From: Lihuaxuella thermophila
Lineage (GTDB): Bacteria; Bacillota; Bacilli; Thermoactinomycetales; Thermoactinomycetaceae
Assembly: GCF_900110165.1 (NCBI RefSeq)
Contig: NZ_FOCQ01000012.1
Coordinates: 1 to 64,000, forward strand
DNA length: 64,000 bases
Direction: 5' to 3'
Shown: piece after piece, positions 15,691 to 23,753 of the stretch
Layout of the letters: every line of letters starts with the position of its first letter
Position numbering within the stretch: the stretch's first letter is position 1
Notes under the pieces: model-generated
The model's database searches: none
The model's input: only the letters and a program-made list of their open reading frames with translations
What the model was told of the DNA's origin: nothing
Translations under genes and position numbers: made by a program

Positions 15691-16027
15691 AGTCCTGTAC
15701 CTGAGCCGCATTGAGTGCAAGGATTGCGGCAGGCTGATCAGACGCCGCCATCTTCAGGAGCGGAAACCCGGACAGGGAGAGACGCATATCTGCCCAAGTC
15801 CCGGATGCCGGCGGGATGAAAAAGGGGTGGTCCGCTACCGCAGGCAACACACCATTGACAACCAGGAGCAGAAGTACCGGCTGTTGCGCCACACCCCTTA
15901 CAAACAGATCCCGGTGGCACTGATTGCCCTGGGAACCATCACGGTGAGCAAATATCACAAAAACCAAAGGCAAAGTGTCCCGGAAATCAAAATGGAAAAG
16001 GGCAATAAGCTTCACCAAGAAAAATGA
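15665..16027 (+). CDS. Small zinc-ribbon-like protein with a hydrophobic C-terminal segment
   Basis: 120 aa (ATG 15665; 15671 is also possible), overlapping the previous gene by 26 nt. Two Cys pairs, IECKDCGRL and ICPSPGC (C-x2-C and C-x4-C, 25 residues apart), suggest a structural zinc site in the first half. The second half contains YKQIPVALIALGTITVSKYH, moderately hydrophobic, and a basic tail. I recognise no family. Tight overlap implies co-transcription with 15424-15690. A bidirectional terminator follows at 16108-16141. Confidence 0.55.
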   Translation: MDMTRVGIEVLYLSRIECKDCGRLIRRRHLQERKPGQGETHICPSPGCRRDEKGVVRYRRQHTIDNQEQKYRLLRHTPYKQIPVALIALGTITVSKYHKNQRQSVPEIKMEKGNKLHQEK

Positions 16028-16107
16028 AGACATCCATGACCGCTTCACACAACCTGTACTTAAAGATAGGATGGCGGATTTTGATGGTGGGGAAAGAATG
16101 AAAACAT

Positions 16108-16141
16108 AAAAACCGCTCTGTTTATGCCAGAGCGGTTTTTT
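16108..16141. terminator. Bidirectional terminator
   Basis: AAAAACCGCTCTG (16108-16120) pairs with CAGAGCGGTTTTT (16128-16140), loop TTTATGC; serves the small-gene set (+) and the CNNM gene (-). Confidence 0.92.
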
Positions 16142-16183
16142 GTGTCTATATGATTCGGGAAGAATGGTTCCGGAACAGCCTGT

Positions 16184-17515
16184 CTAACCGATGGTTTCCT
16201 CTGCTTTTTCCTCCATTTCTGCTTGCTCTGTTTTCCCGGGTTTGACCAATATTCGTGTGACTCTTCGATTTTCCACTTCCTGTACAAGAAAGATCAAACC
16301 ATCAAAAGCAACCTGGTCACCGACTTCCGGAACTTTTTCCAATTGAGAGAAAAGCCAGCCGCCAATGGTATCATTGTCAGGGTCATCGATCTCGATTTGG
16401 AAGTATTCGTTCACTTCTTCAATGAGCAGGTGAGAGTCAATGGACGTTTCATTTCCATTCTGGACAAAGAACGGTTTTTCGTTATCAAATTCATCCTGGA
16501 TTTCCCCAACGATTTCTTCAATGATATCCTCTGTGGTAACAAGGCCGGAAGTCCCCCCAAACTCGTCGACAACGATGGCCATTCCCGCCCGGTTTTTTTG
16601 CAGATTGCGTAAAATGTCTTTCAGTTCCATCGTTTCCGGAACCAGAACGGCGGGACGCGCCAACTCGGTCAAAGAAGGGGTTTTTCCTTCAGAGAGATGC
16701 TCATAAACGTCCCGGATATGTACAATTCCCAGGATGTCATCCTTATCATCGCCGCATAAGGGGAAACGGGTATGATGCGTTCCCTTCATGATCTTCAGGT
16801 TTTCATCAAGCGATTTATCTCGATAAACACATTTCATGTTGACTCGCGGGATCATCACTTCCCGTGCAACCCGGTCCGTAAATTCGAAAATGTTATCAAA
16901 CAAGGCGAGCTCGGTTTGGTCGATCACTCCGCTTTTATGGCTCTGGGCAATGAGCATGCGGATTTCCTCTTCCGTATGGGCTTGCTGGGTATCATTCAAT
17001 CCGATTCCAAACCATTTTAATATCAAATTCGCGGCTCCGTTCAAAATATAGATAAACGGCTTAAACAAACGGTAGAACCAGTCTAATGGAGCCGCTGTCC
17101 AGAGCGTCGTGGATTCTGCTTGACGGATGGCAAGGGATTTAGGAGCCATTTCACCGAGAACAATATGCAAAAAGGTAATGATGGAAAAGGCGATGGCAAA
17201 AGCTACGGTGTGAATGAGCCATTCCGGTAGCCCCAGGTAAGTAAGAGCCGGTGCCAGCATATGTGCAATGGCCGGTTCTCCAATCCAGCCCAAACCTAAG
17301 GAAGCCAACGTAATTCCGAGCTGAGTGGCAGACAGGTAGGCATCCAGGTTGGCCAGCACTTTTTGAGCGACTTTCCCGCGACGATGTTCCAGTTGAGCAA
17401 TTCGTGTGGTCCGTACTTTTACAATCGCAAATTCAGCGGCCACAAAAAAGCCGTTTAACAATACCAGAAAAATCACCAAAAATAGATTAAAGGTGATTTC
17501 TATGACACCTTCCAA
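16184..17515 (-). CDS. CNNM/HlyC-CorC family membrane protein (DUF21-CBS-CorC)
   Basis: 443 aa starting at TTG 17515 behind AGGAGG. The N-terminal DUF21/CNNM transmembrane domain (1-190; NGFFVAAEFAIVKVRTTRIAQL, GLGWIGEPA, HIVLGEMAPKSLAI) is followed by a CBS pair (about 205-325; REVMIPRVNMKCV, GMAIVVDEFGGTSGLVTTEDIIEEIVGEIQDE) and a C-terminal CorC_HlyC domain (340-425). Family members are Mg2+ (or other divalent) transporters or exporters in the cytoplasmic membrane; several Bacilli encode paralogues (YhdP, YrkA, YqhB). Monocistronic on the minus strand. The older name haemolysin is misleading. Confidence 0.9.
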   Translation of the reverse strand: MEGVIEITFNLFLVIFLVLLNGFFVAAEFAIVKVRTTRIAQLEHRRGKVAQKVLANLDAYLSATQLGITLASLGLGWIGEPAIAHMLAPALTYLGLPEWLIHTVAFAIAFSIITFLHIVLGEMAPKSLAIRQAESTTLWTAAPLDWFYRLFKPFIYILNGAANLILKWFGIGLNDTQQAHTEEEIRMLIAQSHKSGVIDQTELALFDNIFEFTDRVAREVMIPRVNMKCVYRDKSLDENLKIMKGTHHTRFPLCGDDKDDILGIVHIRDVYEHLSEGKTPSLTELARPAVLVPETMELKDILRNLQKNRAGMAIVVDEFGGTSGLVTTEDIIEEIVGEIQDEFDNEKPFFVQNGNETSIDSHLLIEEVNEYFQIEIDDPDNDTIGGWLFSQLEKVPEVGDQVAFDGLIFLVQEVENRRVTRILVKPGKTEQAEMEEKAEETIG

Positions 17516-17853
17516 CGAACAAAACCTCCTAAAAAAATGACATAGCCTTTACAGGCCAATATTTGATCAACTCAAGTATACAATAAAAAGTGGCGCAAAA
17601 GGATGTTTTTACAGCGGTTAAGCACCATCATTGTCTCCATTATATCAAAAGCGGCCACAATCTATGTTTGTCGGTAAAATCAATCATCATCGAAAATGAC
17701 CATGGATCCCGCACTCAATGAGCAGCAGCGATTGAAAGCAAAAAAGTCAGGGCGTATTCATGGTTTTCTTGAATACACCCTGATTTCTCCTTAATAAGCT
17801 CAAAAAAGAAGGTATTCCGTACGCCACGCCCTTATTACATCCACTTCTGCCTT
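17516..17853. other. Intergenic region between the CNNM gene and the 187-aa gene
   Basis: It carries the ribosome binding site and presumed promoter of the CNNM gene and the hairpin listed at 17747-17783. No ORF, tRNA or recognisable riboswitch is visible. Confidence 0.5.
17747..17783 (-). terminator. Terminator of the 187-aa gene
   Basis: Arms 17747-17760 and 17770-17783 (14 bp, one mismatch). On the minus strand the stem is followed by CTTTTTTGC. Confidence 0.8.
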
Positions 17854-18417
17854 TCAACTATCTCGCTTTGCCAACAGGGATTCAATGTCAAAGGACTTTT
17901 TAAACAGTTCGAGGATCAGAGGGTCCACCACTTTTTTGAACGCCGCTGACGGATTCTTTCTCGGGAAGATGTCGGAGTGTTTCACTGTTTTCACCGCTTC
18001 GTCCCGACTGAAATAAAACTCGACTCCGCCTTCTTCTTTCTCTTCATCCAGCGTCTCGACAAACGCGTCGTCCTCCAGCTTTTCATAATCATCGAGTGTG
18101 TGGAGATCGGCGCAGTGCAAGGAAAAGGTTTGATCTGTAAAATTGGTGACCGTGAACAGGACAACCCCGTCTTCCTCCCGCCTGTCGGTCAGCTCCGCCT
18201 TGGCGACGAAAGGTTCGAGTTGCGCTTGGTAGTCCGTACAGATTTCCATAAATAAATGAAACAGCGCATCGGCCTGATCAATCCATTTGTTGTGGATGTT
18301 TCTTTTTTTGAGTTCTTTTTGCTTCTGTTTCCGGTAGATATCCACTTGCTCTCTCACAAAGTCCTCAAAAATGGTTCCTTTCGCCTGTTCATTCAATTTC
18401 TCCAATTTTTCCAGCAC
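17854..18417 (-). CDS. Uncharacterised protein divergent from ku
   Basis: 187 aa starting at GTG 18417 (GAAGGTG upstream). It is acidic and soluble, with a helical N-terminal half (LEKLNEQAKGTIFEDFVREQ, KQKQKELKKRNIHNKW) and a beta-rich middle (GVVLFTVTNFTDQTFSLHCA), and contains YFSRDEAVKTVKHSD. No TM or signal peptide. I do not recognise the family. It shares an intergenic region with ku (18567), so a repair link is possible by position only. Confidence 0.6.
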   Translation of the reverse strand: MLEKLEKLNEQAKGTIFEDFVREQVDIYRKQKQKELKKRNIHNKWIDQADALFHLFMEICTDYQAQLEPFVAKAELTDRREEDGVVLFTVTNFTDQTFSLHCADLHTLDDYEKLEDDAFVETLDEEKEEGGVEFYFSRDEAVKTVKHSDIFPRKNPSAAFKKVVDPLILELFKKSFDIESLLAKRDS

Positions 18418-18566
18418 GTTGACAGAGCACCTTCCGAAACATGAACTTAACGCTCTGGATATTGTTGCCGCATGCCGGCCGATTTATCCGGGGTTCTCTT
18501 GAAACCATGAGTGACAATTCCGGCGTTGGGTAACGATAAAGAAAAAAGCACAAAGGAGCATACCCG

Positions 18567-19481
18567 ATGCGATCCATGTGGAAAGGGAGTATCAGTTTCG
18601 GATTGGTGAACATCCCGGTCAGCATGTACAAAGCAACAGACGATCATAAAACAAGTTTTCGCAGTCTGCATGAAGAGTGCAAACACCCGATCCAGTACAA
18701 AAAATGGTGTCCCGTCTGCAACCGCGAGGTGGAACACACCGAGATCATCCGCGGTTACGAGTACGCTCCCGGAAACTATATCATCATCACGGACGACGAC
18801 CTGAAAGAACTTCCCCTGCCCACGCTCAAGACGATTGAGATTCTTCATTTCACCGATAAAGACAGCATCGATCCCATCTACTATGAAAAAGCTTATTATC
18901 TGGGCCCCGGCGAATACGGCGGCAAACCGTACAAACTTTTGTCGCAGGCAATGGATCGGACCGGAAAGGTCGCGGTCGCCAAAGTGGCCTTTCGCACCAG
19001 CGAGCATTTGTCTGTCATCCGTTTGCATAAGAACTGCCTGGTCATGAACATGATCCATTATCCGGCGGAGATCCGGGCGATTGAGGGAGTCCCCGGAATT
19101 GAAGAAGTGGCCGGCATTGAGGTTGGCGAGGCGGAGATCGACATGGCTGCCAAACTGATTGAGGAAATCAGCGGGGTTTTCCGCGACGATTACAAGAGCA
19201 ACTATGAAGAGGCACTCAAAGAACTGATCGAGGCCAAAATCCAAAATCAGGAGGTGGAACAACCGGAGGCCGCACCGCGGGCAAATAATGTGGTGGATCT
19301 GATGGAAGCGCTGAAACGAAGCCTGAATGCCACCAAAGAGAAACAGCCGGCGAGGCGAACCGAACCGACAGCGGTGGCCGCAGGAGGGGAACAGGACGTC
19401 ACTCCGGGGACCACAAAGGCAAATCCCGATGTTGTACCGCCATCTCCGGAACCGCGGAAACGGCGGAGACGAAAAATATAG
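18567..19481 (+). CDS. ku: Non-homologous end-joining protein Ku
   Basis: 304 aa. MRSMWKGSISFGLVNIPVSMYKAT is the universal bacterial Ku opening; the Cys pattern CKHPIQYKKWCPVC and the YEKAYYLGP and GKVAVAKVAFRTSEHL blocks follow. The core ends near residue 250 and is extended by a Pro/Lys/Arg-rich tail ending PEPRKRRRRKI, as in many Ku proteins where the tail binds DNA. Ku forms a ring dimer on DNA ends and recruits LigD; in spore formers it protects spores during germination. No ligD is in the window. Good AAAGGAG site 8 bp upstream. Confidence 0.95.
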   Translation: MRSMWKGSISFGLVNIPVSMYKATDDHKTSFRSLHEECKHPIQYKKWCPVCNREVEHTEIIRGYEYAPGNYIIITDDDLKELPLPTLKTIEILHFTDKDSIDPIYYEKAYYLGPGEYGGKPYKLLSQAMDRTGKVAVAKVAFRTSEHLSVIRLHKNCLVMNMIHYPAEIRAIEGVPGIEEVAGIEVGEAEIDMAAKLIEEISGVFRDDYKSNYEEALKELIEAKIQNQEVEQPEAAPRANNVVDLMEALKRSLNATKEKQPARRTEPTAVAAGGEQDVTPGTTKANPDVVPPSPEPRKRRRRKI

Positions 19482-19504
19482 GGAGGCGATGGGACCACAT
19501 GAAA

Positions 19505-19540
19505 CAACCTCAGCCCGGAGAGGGAACCGGACTGAGGTTG
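19505..19540. terminator. Hairpin between ku and the convergent aldo-keto reductase gene
   Basis: CAACCTCAG with CTGAGGTTG plus inner CGG/CCG. The T-run is poor, so its efficiency is uncertain, but its position between convergent genes fits a terminator. Confidence 0.55.
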
Positions 19541-19582
19541 TTGGAGCTAAATGAGTCCTTGTACTTTCAATCGGTTCTCGTT

Positions 19583-20512
19583 TTAGACGGTCCATGAGTC
19601 CAATGCGGTCACATCTTCGGAAGACAATTTCCATTCTGCGGATCTGACATTTTGCATCACTTGCTCTTTGTTTTTTGCACCGGTAATGACCGTGGCTACG
19701 GCTGGTTTTGCCAGCAGCCAGTTCACCGCCACTTGGGCCATCGGCCTCTGGTAACGGTCGGCGATGGTCCGGATTCTTTCCACCTTTTTCAAGTTTTCTT
19801 CGAATTCGCCTTCTTTAAAGAGCGGATTGAACAGGCGGCGAACGTCATTTTCGGGAATGTGGCTTGTTTTGTTGAACTTCCCGGTAAGCAGTCCCTGCGC
19901 GAGCGGGCTGTAAGGAATAAATCCCATTCCAACCCGCTCCGCGTAAGGATACTCGGCTTTTTCCACCCCGCGCTGGAGCAGATTATATGGAGATTGGAGA
20001 GAGACAACATGGGCGTACTTGCGTGCTTCCTCCATTTGTTCCACAGAAAAGTTGGATACGCCAATATAACGGACTTTTCCGCTTTGAACGAGCTCGTTCA
20101 GAGTTTCCATGGTTTCCTGGATCGGGGTTTTGTGATCCGGCCAGTGAACTTGATATAAATCAATATAGTCCGTGTCCAGGTTTTTCAAGCTTGCGTCAAT
20201 TTCGCGCAGGATGTTTTTTCTGCTGACATCCATCACAAAGCCCCCTTGATCATTCCAGACAATCCCGAACTTCGTGGCGATGATGACCTTGTCGCGCACG
20301 GATTTGAGTGTTTTTCCGAGGATGCGTTCAGACTCTCCATACCCGTAGAAAGGTGCGGTGTCAAAGAAATTGACTCCATGATCATACGCAGTCCGGATCG
20401 CTTCTACGATATCCCGCTCTTCAACATTTCCCCAGCCCGATCTTCCGGCGGCCCAGGCACCAAATCCAATGACAGACGTGTAAAGTTCGCTGTTTCCTAA
20501 TTGTCTCTTTTC
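19583..20512 (-). CDS. Aldo/keto reductase
   Basis: 309 aa from ATG 20512 (MEKRQLGNSELYTSVIGFGA). The ATG at 20533 is in frame, but the codons between contain the AGGGAGAG ribosome binding site, so the shorter form is preferred. AKR signature: FFDTAPFYGYGESERILGKTL with Asp/Tyr of the catalytic tetrad (near 50-55), Lys in KVIIATKFG, and His in LYQVHWPDH; YIGVSNFSVEQ and the NADPH-binding C-terminal region are present. It reduces carbonyls with NADPH. Last gene of a three-gene operon with LLM oxidoreductase and MFS exporter genes, under the divergent HxlR regulator. Confidence 0.93.
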   Translation of the reverse strand, partial: EKRQLGNSELYTSVIGFGAWAAGRSGWGNVEERDIVEAIRTAYDHGVNFFDTAPFYGYGESERILGKTLKSVRDKVIIATKFGIVWNDQGGFVMDVSRKNILREIDASLKNLDTDYIDLYQVHWPDHKTPIQETMETLNELVQSGKVRYIGVSNFSVEQMEEARKYAHVVSLQSPYNLLQRGVEKAEYPYAERVGMGFIPYSPLAQGLLTGKFNKTSHIPENDVRRLFNPLFKEGEFEENLKKVERIRTIADRYQRPMAQVAVNWLLAKPAVATVITGAKNKEQVMQNVRSAEWKLSSEDVTALDSWTV

Positions 20513-20535
20513 CATGAATGATCTCTCCCTCATTT

Positions 20536-21513
20536 TTAGTCGCAGGTTCGAAACTCCGGCAGAACATACTCAGCCAGCTCGTGCAACACCTCCGGAATCG
20601 GGCGCTGAGAGTGGCGAAAATGAAAAGCCATATGAGTAACCCCGATCTGCTCAAGTCTTTTCAAATGGCGAACCAGTTCATTTCTTCCAATCGTCGCTCC
20701 GAACTTAAACGGCGTTGCGGGGTGATCCGGATGTTCATGAAGATCCAGATGAAAGGCTGAAATATACGGCTTGATCTCTGTCAATCCCTGCCGTTCATGT
20801 GCCTTTTTCCACTCAGCCATCTGGCGTTCGGTTGACTCGATTCCTCTCGGATAATTGAACCAGGCATCCAGATGTTGAACGATCCAGTCCAGTGTTTGCG
20901 TTCCCCGGCCGGCCATGACGAGTGGAATGCTCTCTTGCACGGGTTTGGGAAGCAGATCCAGCCGGTTGTCCATTAACATCTCATCTTTCTTCCAGGCTTC
21001 TTTGATCAAGTGAACACTTTGCCGGAAAATTTCCCCTTTCTTTTCGGCTTCCACTCCAAAGATCGGAAACTCCACCGGCCGATCGCCCGTTGCGATCCCC
21101 ATCACGAACCGCCCGCCGGAAAGCTGGTCTATGGTGGCGGCTGCTTTGGCCACGTGATAAGGATGGCGCAACGGAAGGACAATGGCCCCTGTGGCCAGGA
21201 TGATATCCTGAGTGATGGCGGCCAGATACCCCAGATAAGCGAAGGGGTCAAACAGTTGGGCGGCATCGCCGAAGCCATACGGATCAAATAAGGGGACATC
21301 CCGGATCCACATCGATCTAAAACCAAGTTGATCCGCCAATCGGGCATACTCGGCATGGCGCTCCATATTGGGGACACCAAAGGGACGCCCTTCCTGTTTC
21401 GCTTGCTTGAGCCCTTCCGGAGACCAGTCCGTATCCAGCGGAAGCTCAACGCCAAAGGTCATGCGATTTTGCGGAATCATTTTCTTCAACGCAGAGATAC
21501 TCAGGGTCATCAT
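20536..21513 (-). CDS. LLM-class flavin-dependent oxidoreductase (luciferase-like)
   Basis: 325 aa. A (beta/alpha)8 luciferase-like domain: the opening MTFGVELPLDTDW, AEYARLADQLGFRSMWIRDVP, the AAITQDIILATGAIVLPLRHPYHVAKAAATIDQLSGGRFVMGIATGD block (the most conserved LLM segment) and IPLVMAGRGTQTLDWI. Such enzymes use FMN (or F420) for monooxygenation or redox of small molecules. It sits between an MFS gene and an aldo-keto reductase gene with gaps of about 20 bp, so they are co-transcribed. The operon content suggests handling of a reactive aldehyde, quinone or similar compound. Confidence 0.88.
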   Translation of the reverse strand: MMTLSISALKKMIPQNRMTFGVELPLDTDWSPEGLKQAKQEGRPFGVPNMERHAEYARLADQLGFRSMWIRDVPLFDPYGFGDAAQLFDPFAYLGYLAAITQDIILATGAIVLPLRHPYHVAKAAATIDQLSGGRFVMGIATGDRPVEFPIFGVEAEKKGEIFRQSVHLIKEAWKKDEMLMDNRLDLLPKPVQESIPLVMAGRGTQTLDWIVQHLDAWFNYPRGIESTERQMAEWKKAHERQGLTEIKPYISAFHLDLHEHPDHPATPFKFGATIGRNELVRHLKRLEQIGVTHMAFHFRHSQRPIPEVLHELAEYVLPEFRTCD

Positions 21514-21532
21514 CTCTTTCTCCTCATTTGAA

Positions 21533-22747
21533 TCAATTGTGTTCTTTTTGTTCCAAACCCATGCTCCATCCGGTTAAGATGACGGCCCCTGCAACCATCG
21601 AGGCGCCAACCCATGCAGTATGGATGAGCCCGAGGGAATCCGTGACTACTCCTCCCAGGCCGGAACCGATCGCAATTCCGGCATTAAATGCAGCGATATT
21701 GATGGCAGAGGCTACGTCTACGGCCGAAGGGACGTATCTCTCAGCCAGCTGGACAACATAAAGTTGAAGTCCCGGAACGTTCATGAAAGCGAAAAGTCCC
21801 ATCAACATGATCGTCATGAGTCCCGCTGCTTTAAAGGGAGCTGTAAAAGTTAAGATCAATAAGACGATCGCCTGGATGACAAACATATAGAACAGGGATT
21901 TGATGGGATTGCGGTTGGATAATTTGCCCCCGATAATGTTTCCGATGGCGATGGCGATTCCGTAGACAAGCAGAATGATGCTGACCGTGCTTGCCTGAAT
22001 TCCCGTAATCTTCTGCAGCAATGGGGAAAGATACGTGAAGACCACAAAGGTTCCGCCATAGCCTAAAGCCGTGATGATAAAGACCAGGAGTAAGCGGCCG
22101 TTTGTGATCAGTTTCCGTTGATCTGCAAATGTTGCCGATGTTCCCGGACGGAGACGGGAGGGAATGAGAATCGCGTTGGCAATTAAAGATATCAGGCCAA
22201 TCGCAGCAATTCCCGCAAAGGAAATTCTCCAGCTGAATGTTTGGCCGATAAACGTTCCAAATGGAACACCGGTCACCGTCGCAACAGTGAGACCGGTAAA
22301 CATAAAGGCAATGGCACTGGCCCGACGGTCCTCCGGAACCAGATCAGCCGCGATGGTCGAACCAATGGACATAAAGACACCGTGAGAAAGAGCCGAAATG
22401 ACCCGGGCAACGAGCAACATCCCGAAGTTGACAGCTGTGGCTGCGATACTATTTCCAATCACAAAGACAATCATGATCCAGATCAGGAGTGTTTTTCTGG
22501 ACATCGATGAAGTAAGGGAAGTTAAAACCGGTGCCCCGAAAGCCACTCCCAGGGCATACAGGGAAACGGTGAGTCCGGCTGTCGTCACCGGAACATGCAA
22601 ATCCTGTGAAATGGATGGCAGTAATCCGACACTGATAAATTCCGTCGTTCCAATGGCAAAAGCACTAATGGCTAAAGCGAGCAGGGCAAGGAAGCTGTGC
22701 CCTTGCATACTTTTGCTTTGAGCGCGATCTAACGTGTGTATAGACAT
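21533..22747 (-). CDS. MFS drug/metabolite exporter (AraJ/YdhP-like)
   Basis: 404 aa from ATG 22747, which follows AAGGAGG; the open frame extends further upstream but without a start site. Twelve TM helices; the N-terminal ALAISAFAIGTTEFISVGLLPSISQDLHV and motif A-like SSMSRKTLLIW are typical of the DHA1 subfamily (YdhP, NepI, SotB, AraJ), proton-driven exporters. First gene of a minus-strand operon with LLM and AKR genes. It diverges from an HxlR-type regulator gene, the expected arrangement for an inducible detoxification unit. Confidence 0.9.
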   Translation of the reverse strand: MSIHTLDRAQSKSMQGHSFLALLALAISAFAIGTTEFISVGLLPSISQDLHVPVTTAGLTVSLYALGVAFGAPVLTSLTSSMSRKTLLIWIMIVFVIGNSIAATAVNFGMLLVARVISALSHGVFMSIGSTIAADLVPEDRRASAIAFMFTGLTVATVTGVPFGTFIGQTFSWRISFAGIAAIGLISLIANAILIPSRLRPGTSATFADQRKLITNGRLLLVFIITALGYGGTFVVFTYLSPLLQKITGIQASTVSIILLVYGIAIAIGNIIGGKLSNRNPIKSLFYMFVIQAIVLLILTFTAPFKAAGLMTIMLMGLFAFMNVPGLQLYVVQLAERYVPSAVDVASAINIAAFNAGIAIGSGLGGVVTDSLGLIHTAWVGASMVAGAVILTGWSMGLEQKEHN

Positions 22748-22901
22748 AAGAAACCTCCTTGAATCAAAATACCATTTATTTCGATTGGATAAATTGGAAT
22801 TGGAAAAGACGATTACCAATCGTTGAGTCTCCTCTTTGATCTGGAAGAAATAGATATCGACAACCACGTGACTTATTATGTAACATACATTTATGCATAG
22901 G

Positions 22902-22943
22902 AAGTACGTACTTTTTAGTGATATTGTTACTTATCAGTGATAT
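22902..22943. promoter_or_regulatory. Candidate HxlR-regulator sites in the divergent promoter region
   Basis: The 12-bp palindrome AAGTACGTACTT is at 22902-22913, and the octamer AGTGATAT is repeated at 22917-22924 and 22936-22943. These lie between the MFS operon and the HxlR gene. GTAC-centred palindromes are typical of MarR/HxlR-family targets, but assignment to this regulator is inference. Confidence 0.45.
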
Positions 22944-23004
22944 AGGAACCGATGAGTACTATAGATACCAAAAGGGAATTGAGCGGATCGAAAAGGTGAT
23001 CGAA

Positions 23005-23340
23005 ATGAAAAAAACCGAAAAAACGTATAACATTCCTGTCGAAGCGACCCTGGAAGTGATCGGGGGAAAATGGAAAACGGTGATTCTCTGCCATTTAACC
23101 CATGGGCCGATGCGAACGAGCGAACTGAAAAAAGCGATGCCGAACATCACACAAAAAATGCTGACTCAACAGTTGCGCGAATTGGAAGAGGATGGCGTCA
23201 TCAACCGAATTGTTTATAATCAGGTTCCGCCAAAAGTGGTTTATGAGCTGAATGAGTTTGGATGGTCGTTGAAGCCGGTGTTGGATCAGATGTGCGCATG
23301 GGGAGAGGAGTACATTAAACGATCCAAAAATAAACAATGA
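23005..23340 (+). CDS. HxlR-family transcriptional regulator
   Basis: 111 aa from ATG 23005 (AAGGTGATC upstream; longer in-frame forms from 22918 have no ribosome binding site). Winged helix: EATLEVIGGKWKTVILCHLTHGPMRTSELKKAMPNITQKMLTQQLRELEEDGVINR is the diagnostic HxlR block (residues 13-70). Two Cys residues (one in VILCHL, one in QMCAWG) could act as redox or electrophile sensors, as in the HxlR-type YodB/HypR proteins of B. subtilis. It is divergent from the MFS-LLM-AKR operon, which it probably controls. Confidence 0.9.
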   Translation: MKKTEKTYNIPVEATLEVIGGKWKTVILCHLTHGPMRTSELKKAMPNITQKMLTQQLRELEEDGVINRIVYNQVPPKVVYELNEFGWSLKPVLDQMCAWGEEYIKRSKNKQ

Positions 23341-23429
23341 AATCAGAGGATCTAAAGAAGTGTCTATATTCGATGGATGCGGAGTGTGTTGTTCATCTCC
23401 GTTTCAGCAGTTTCACCACGAACGGACAG

Positions 23430-23459
23430 TTGCCGGCCGGAATGTAAGTTTGGTACGCT
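23430..23459 (+). promoter_or_regulatory. Weak promoter candidate for the attenuator/GNAT unit
   Basis: TTGCCG at 23430-23435 and TACGCT at 23454-23459, 18-bp spacer; it would start transcription about 25 bp before the leader ORF. The match to consensus is modest. Confidence 0.3.
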
Positions 23460-23492
23460 ATTCATAGAAAACGATGAAAGGAGGGTACCCAC

Positions 23493-23597
23493 ATGAAGAA
23501 AAGATCGTTGTCGTCTTTGTCCAGCGGGATCGGGTACTCGACTGCCGTTTTCTTTGATCATTCTAACCAGGGGAGAAGTCTGCCTAAAATCCGATAG
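23493..23597 (+). CDS. 34-codon leader peptide upstream of the acetyltransferase
   Basis: ATG 23493, behind a very strong GAAAGGAGGG, encodes a peptide beginning MKKRSLSSLSSGIGYSTAVF, continuing FDHSNQGRSLPKIR, stop TAG 23595-23597. It has no hydrophobic export core. Three mutually exclusive or sequential hairpins and an intrinsic terminator (23615-23730) follow before the GNAT gene. This is the classical layout of ribosome-mediated attenuation, where stalling on a leader ORF exposes the downstream gene. Function inferred from layout. Confidence 0.55.
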   Translation: MKKRSLSSLSSGIGYSTAVFFDHSNQGRSLPKIR

Positions 23598-23614
23598 AGG
23601 AGCGGCTTGGGAAA

Positions 23615-23730
23615 CCTTTGATTGGAATGATCGCAGGAGCATAACCGGGATCAAAGGCCACAGGTCGCTTTCCCTGTGGTTGACATATGGTTCTGTGTAC
23701 ACTGCAGGGAATGCCTGTGGTGTTTTTTTT
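23615..23730 (+). promoter_or_regulatory. Attenuator: alternative hairpins ending in an intrinsic terminator
   Basis: CCTTTGAT (23615-23622) pairs with ATCAAAGG (23650-23657). CCACAGG (23658-23664) can pair either with CCTGTGG at 23673-23679 (local hairpin) or with CCTGTGG at 23714-23720, where TTCCCTG/CAGGGAA adds an inner stem and an eight-T run follows (23723-23730). The local hairpin and the long terminator therefore compete for the same bases. Confidence 0.65.
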
Positions 23731-23753
23731 GTAATGGAAGGGGAGGAAACCGG

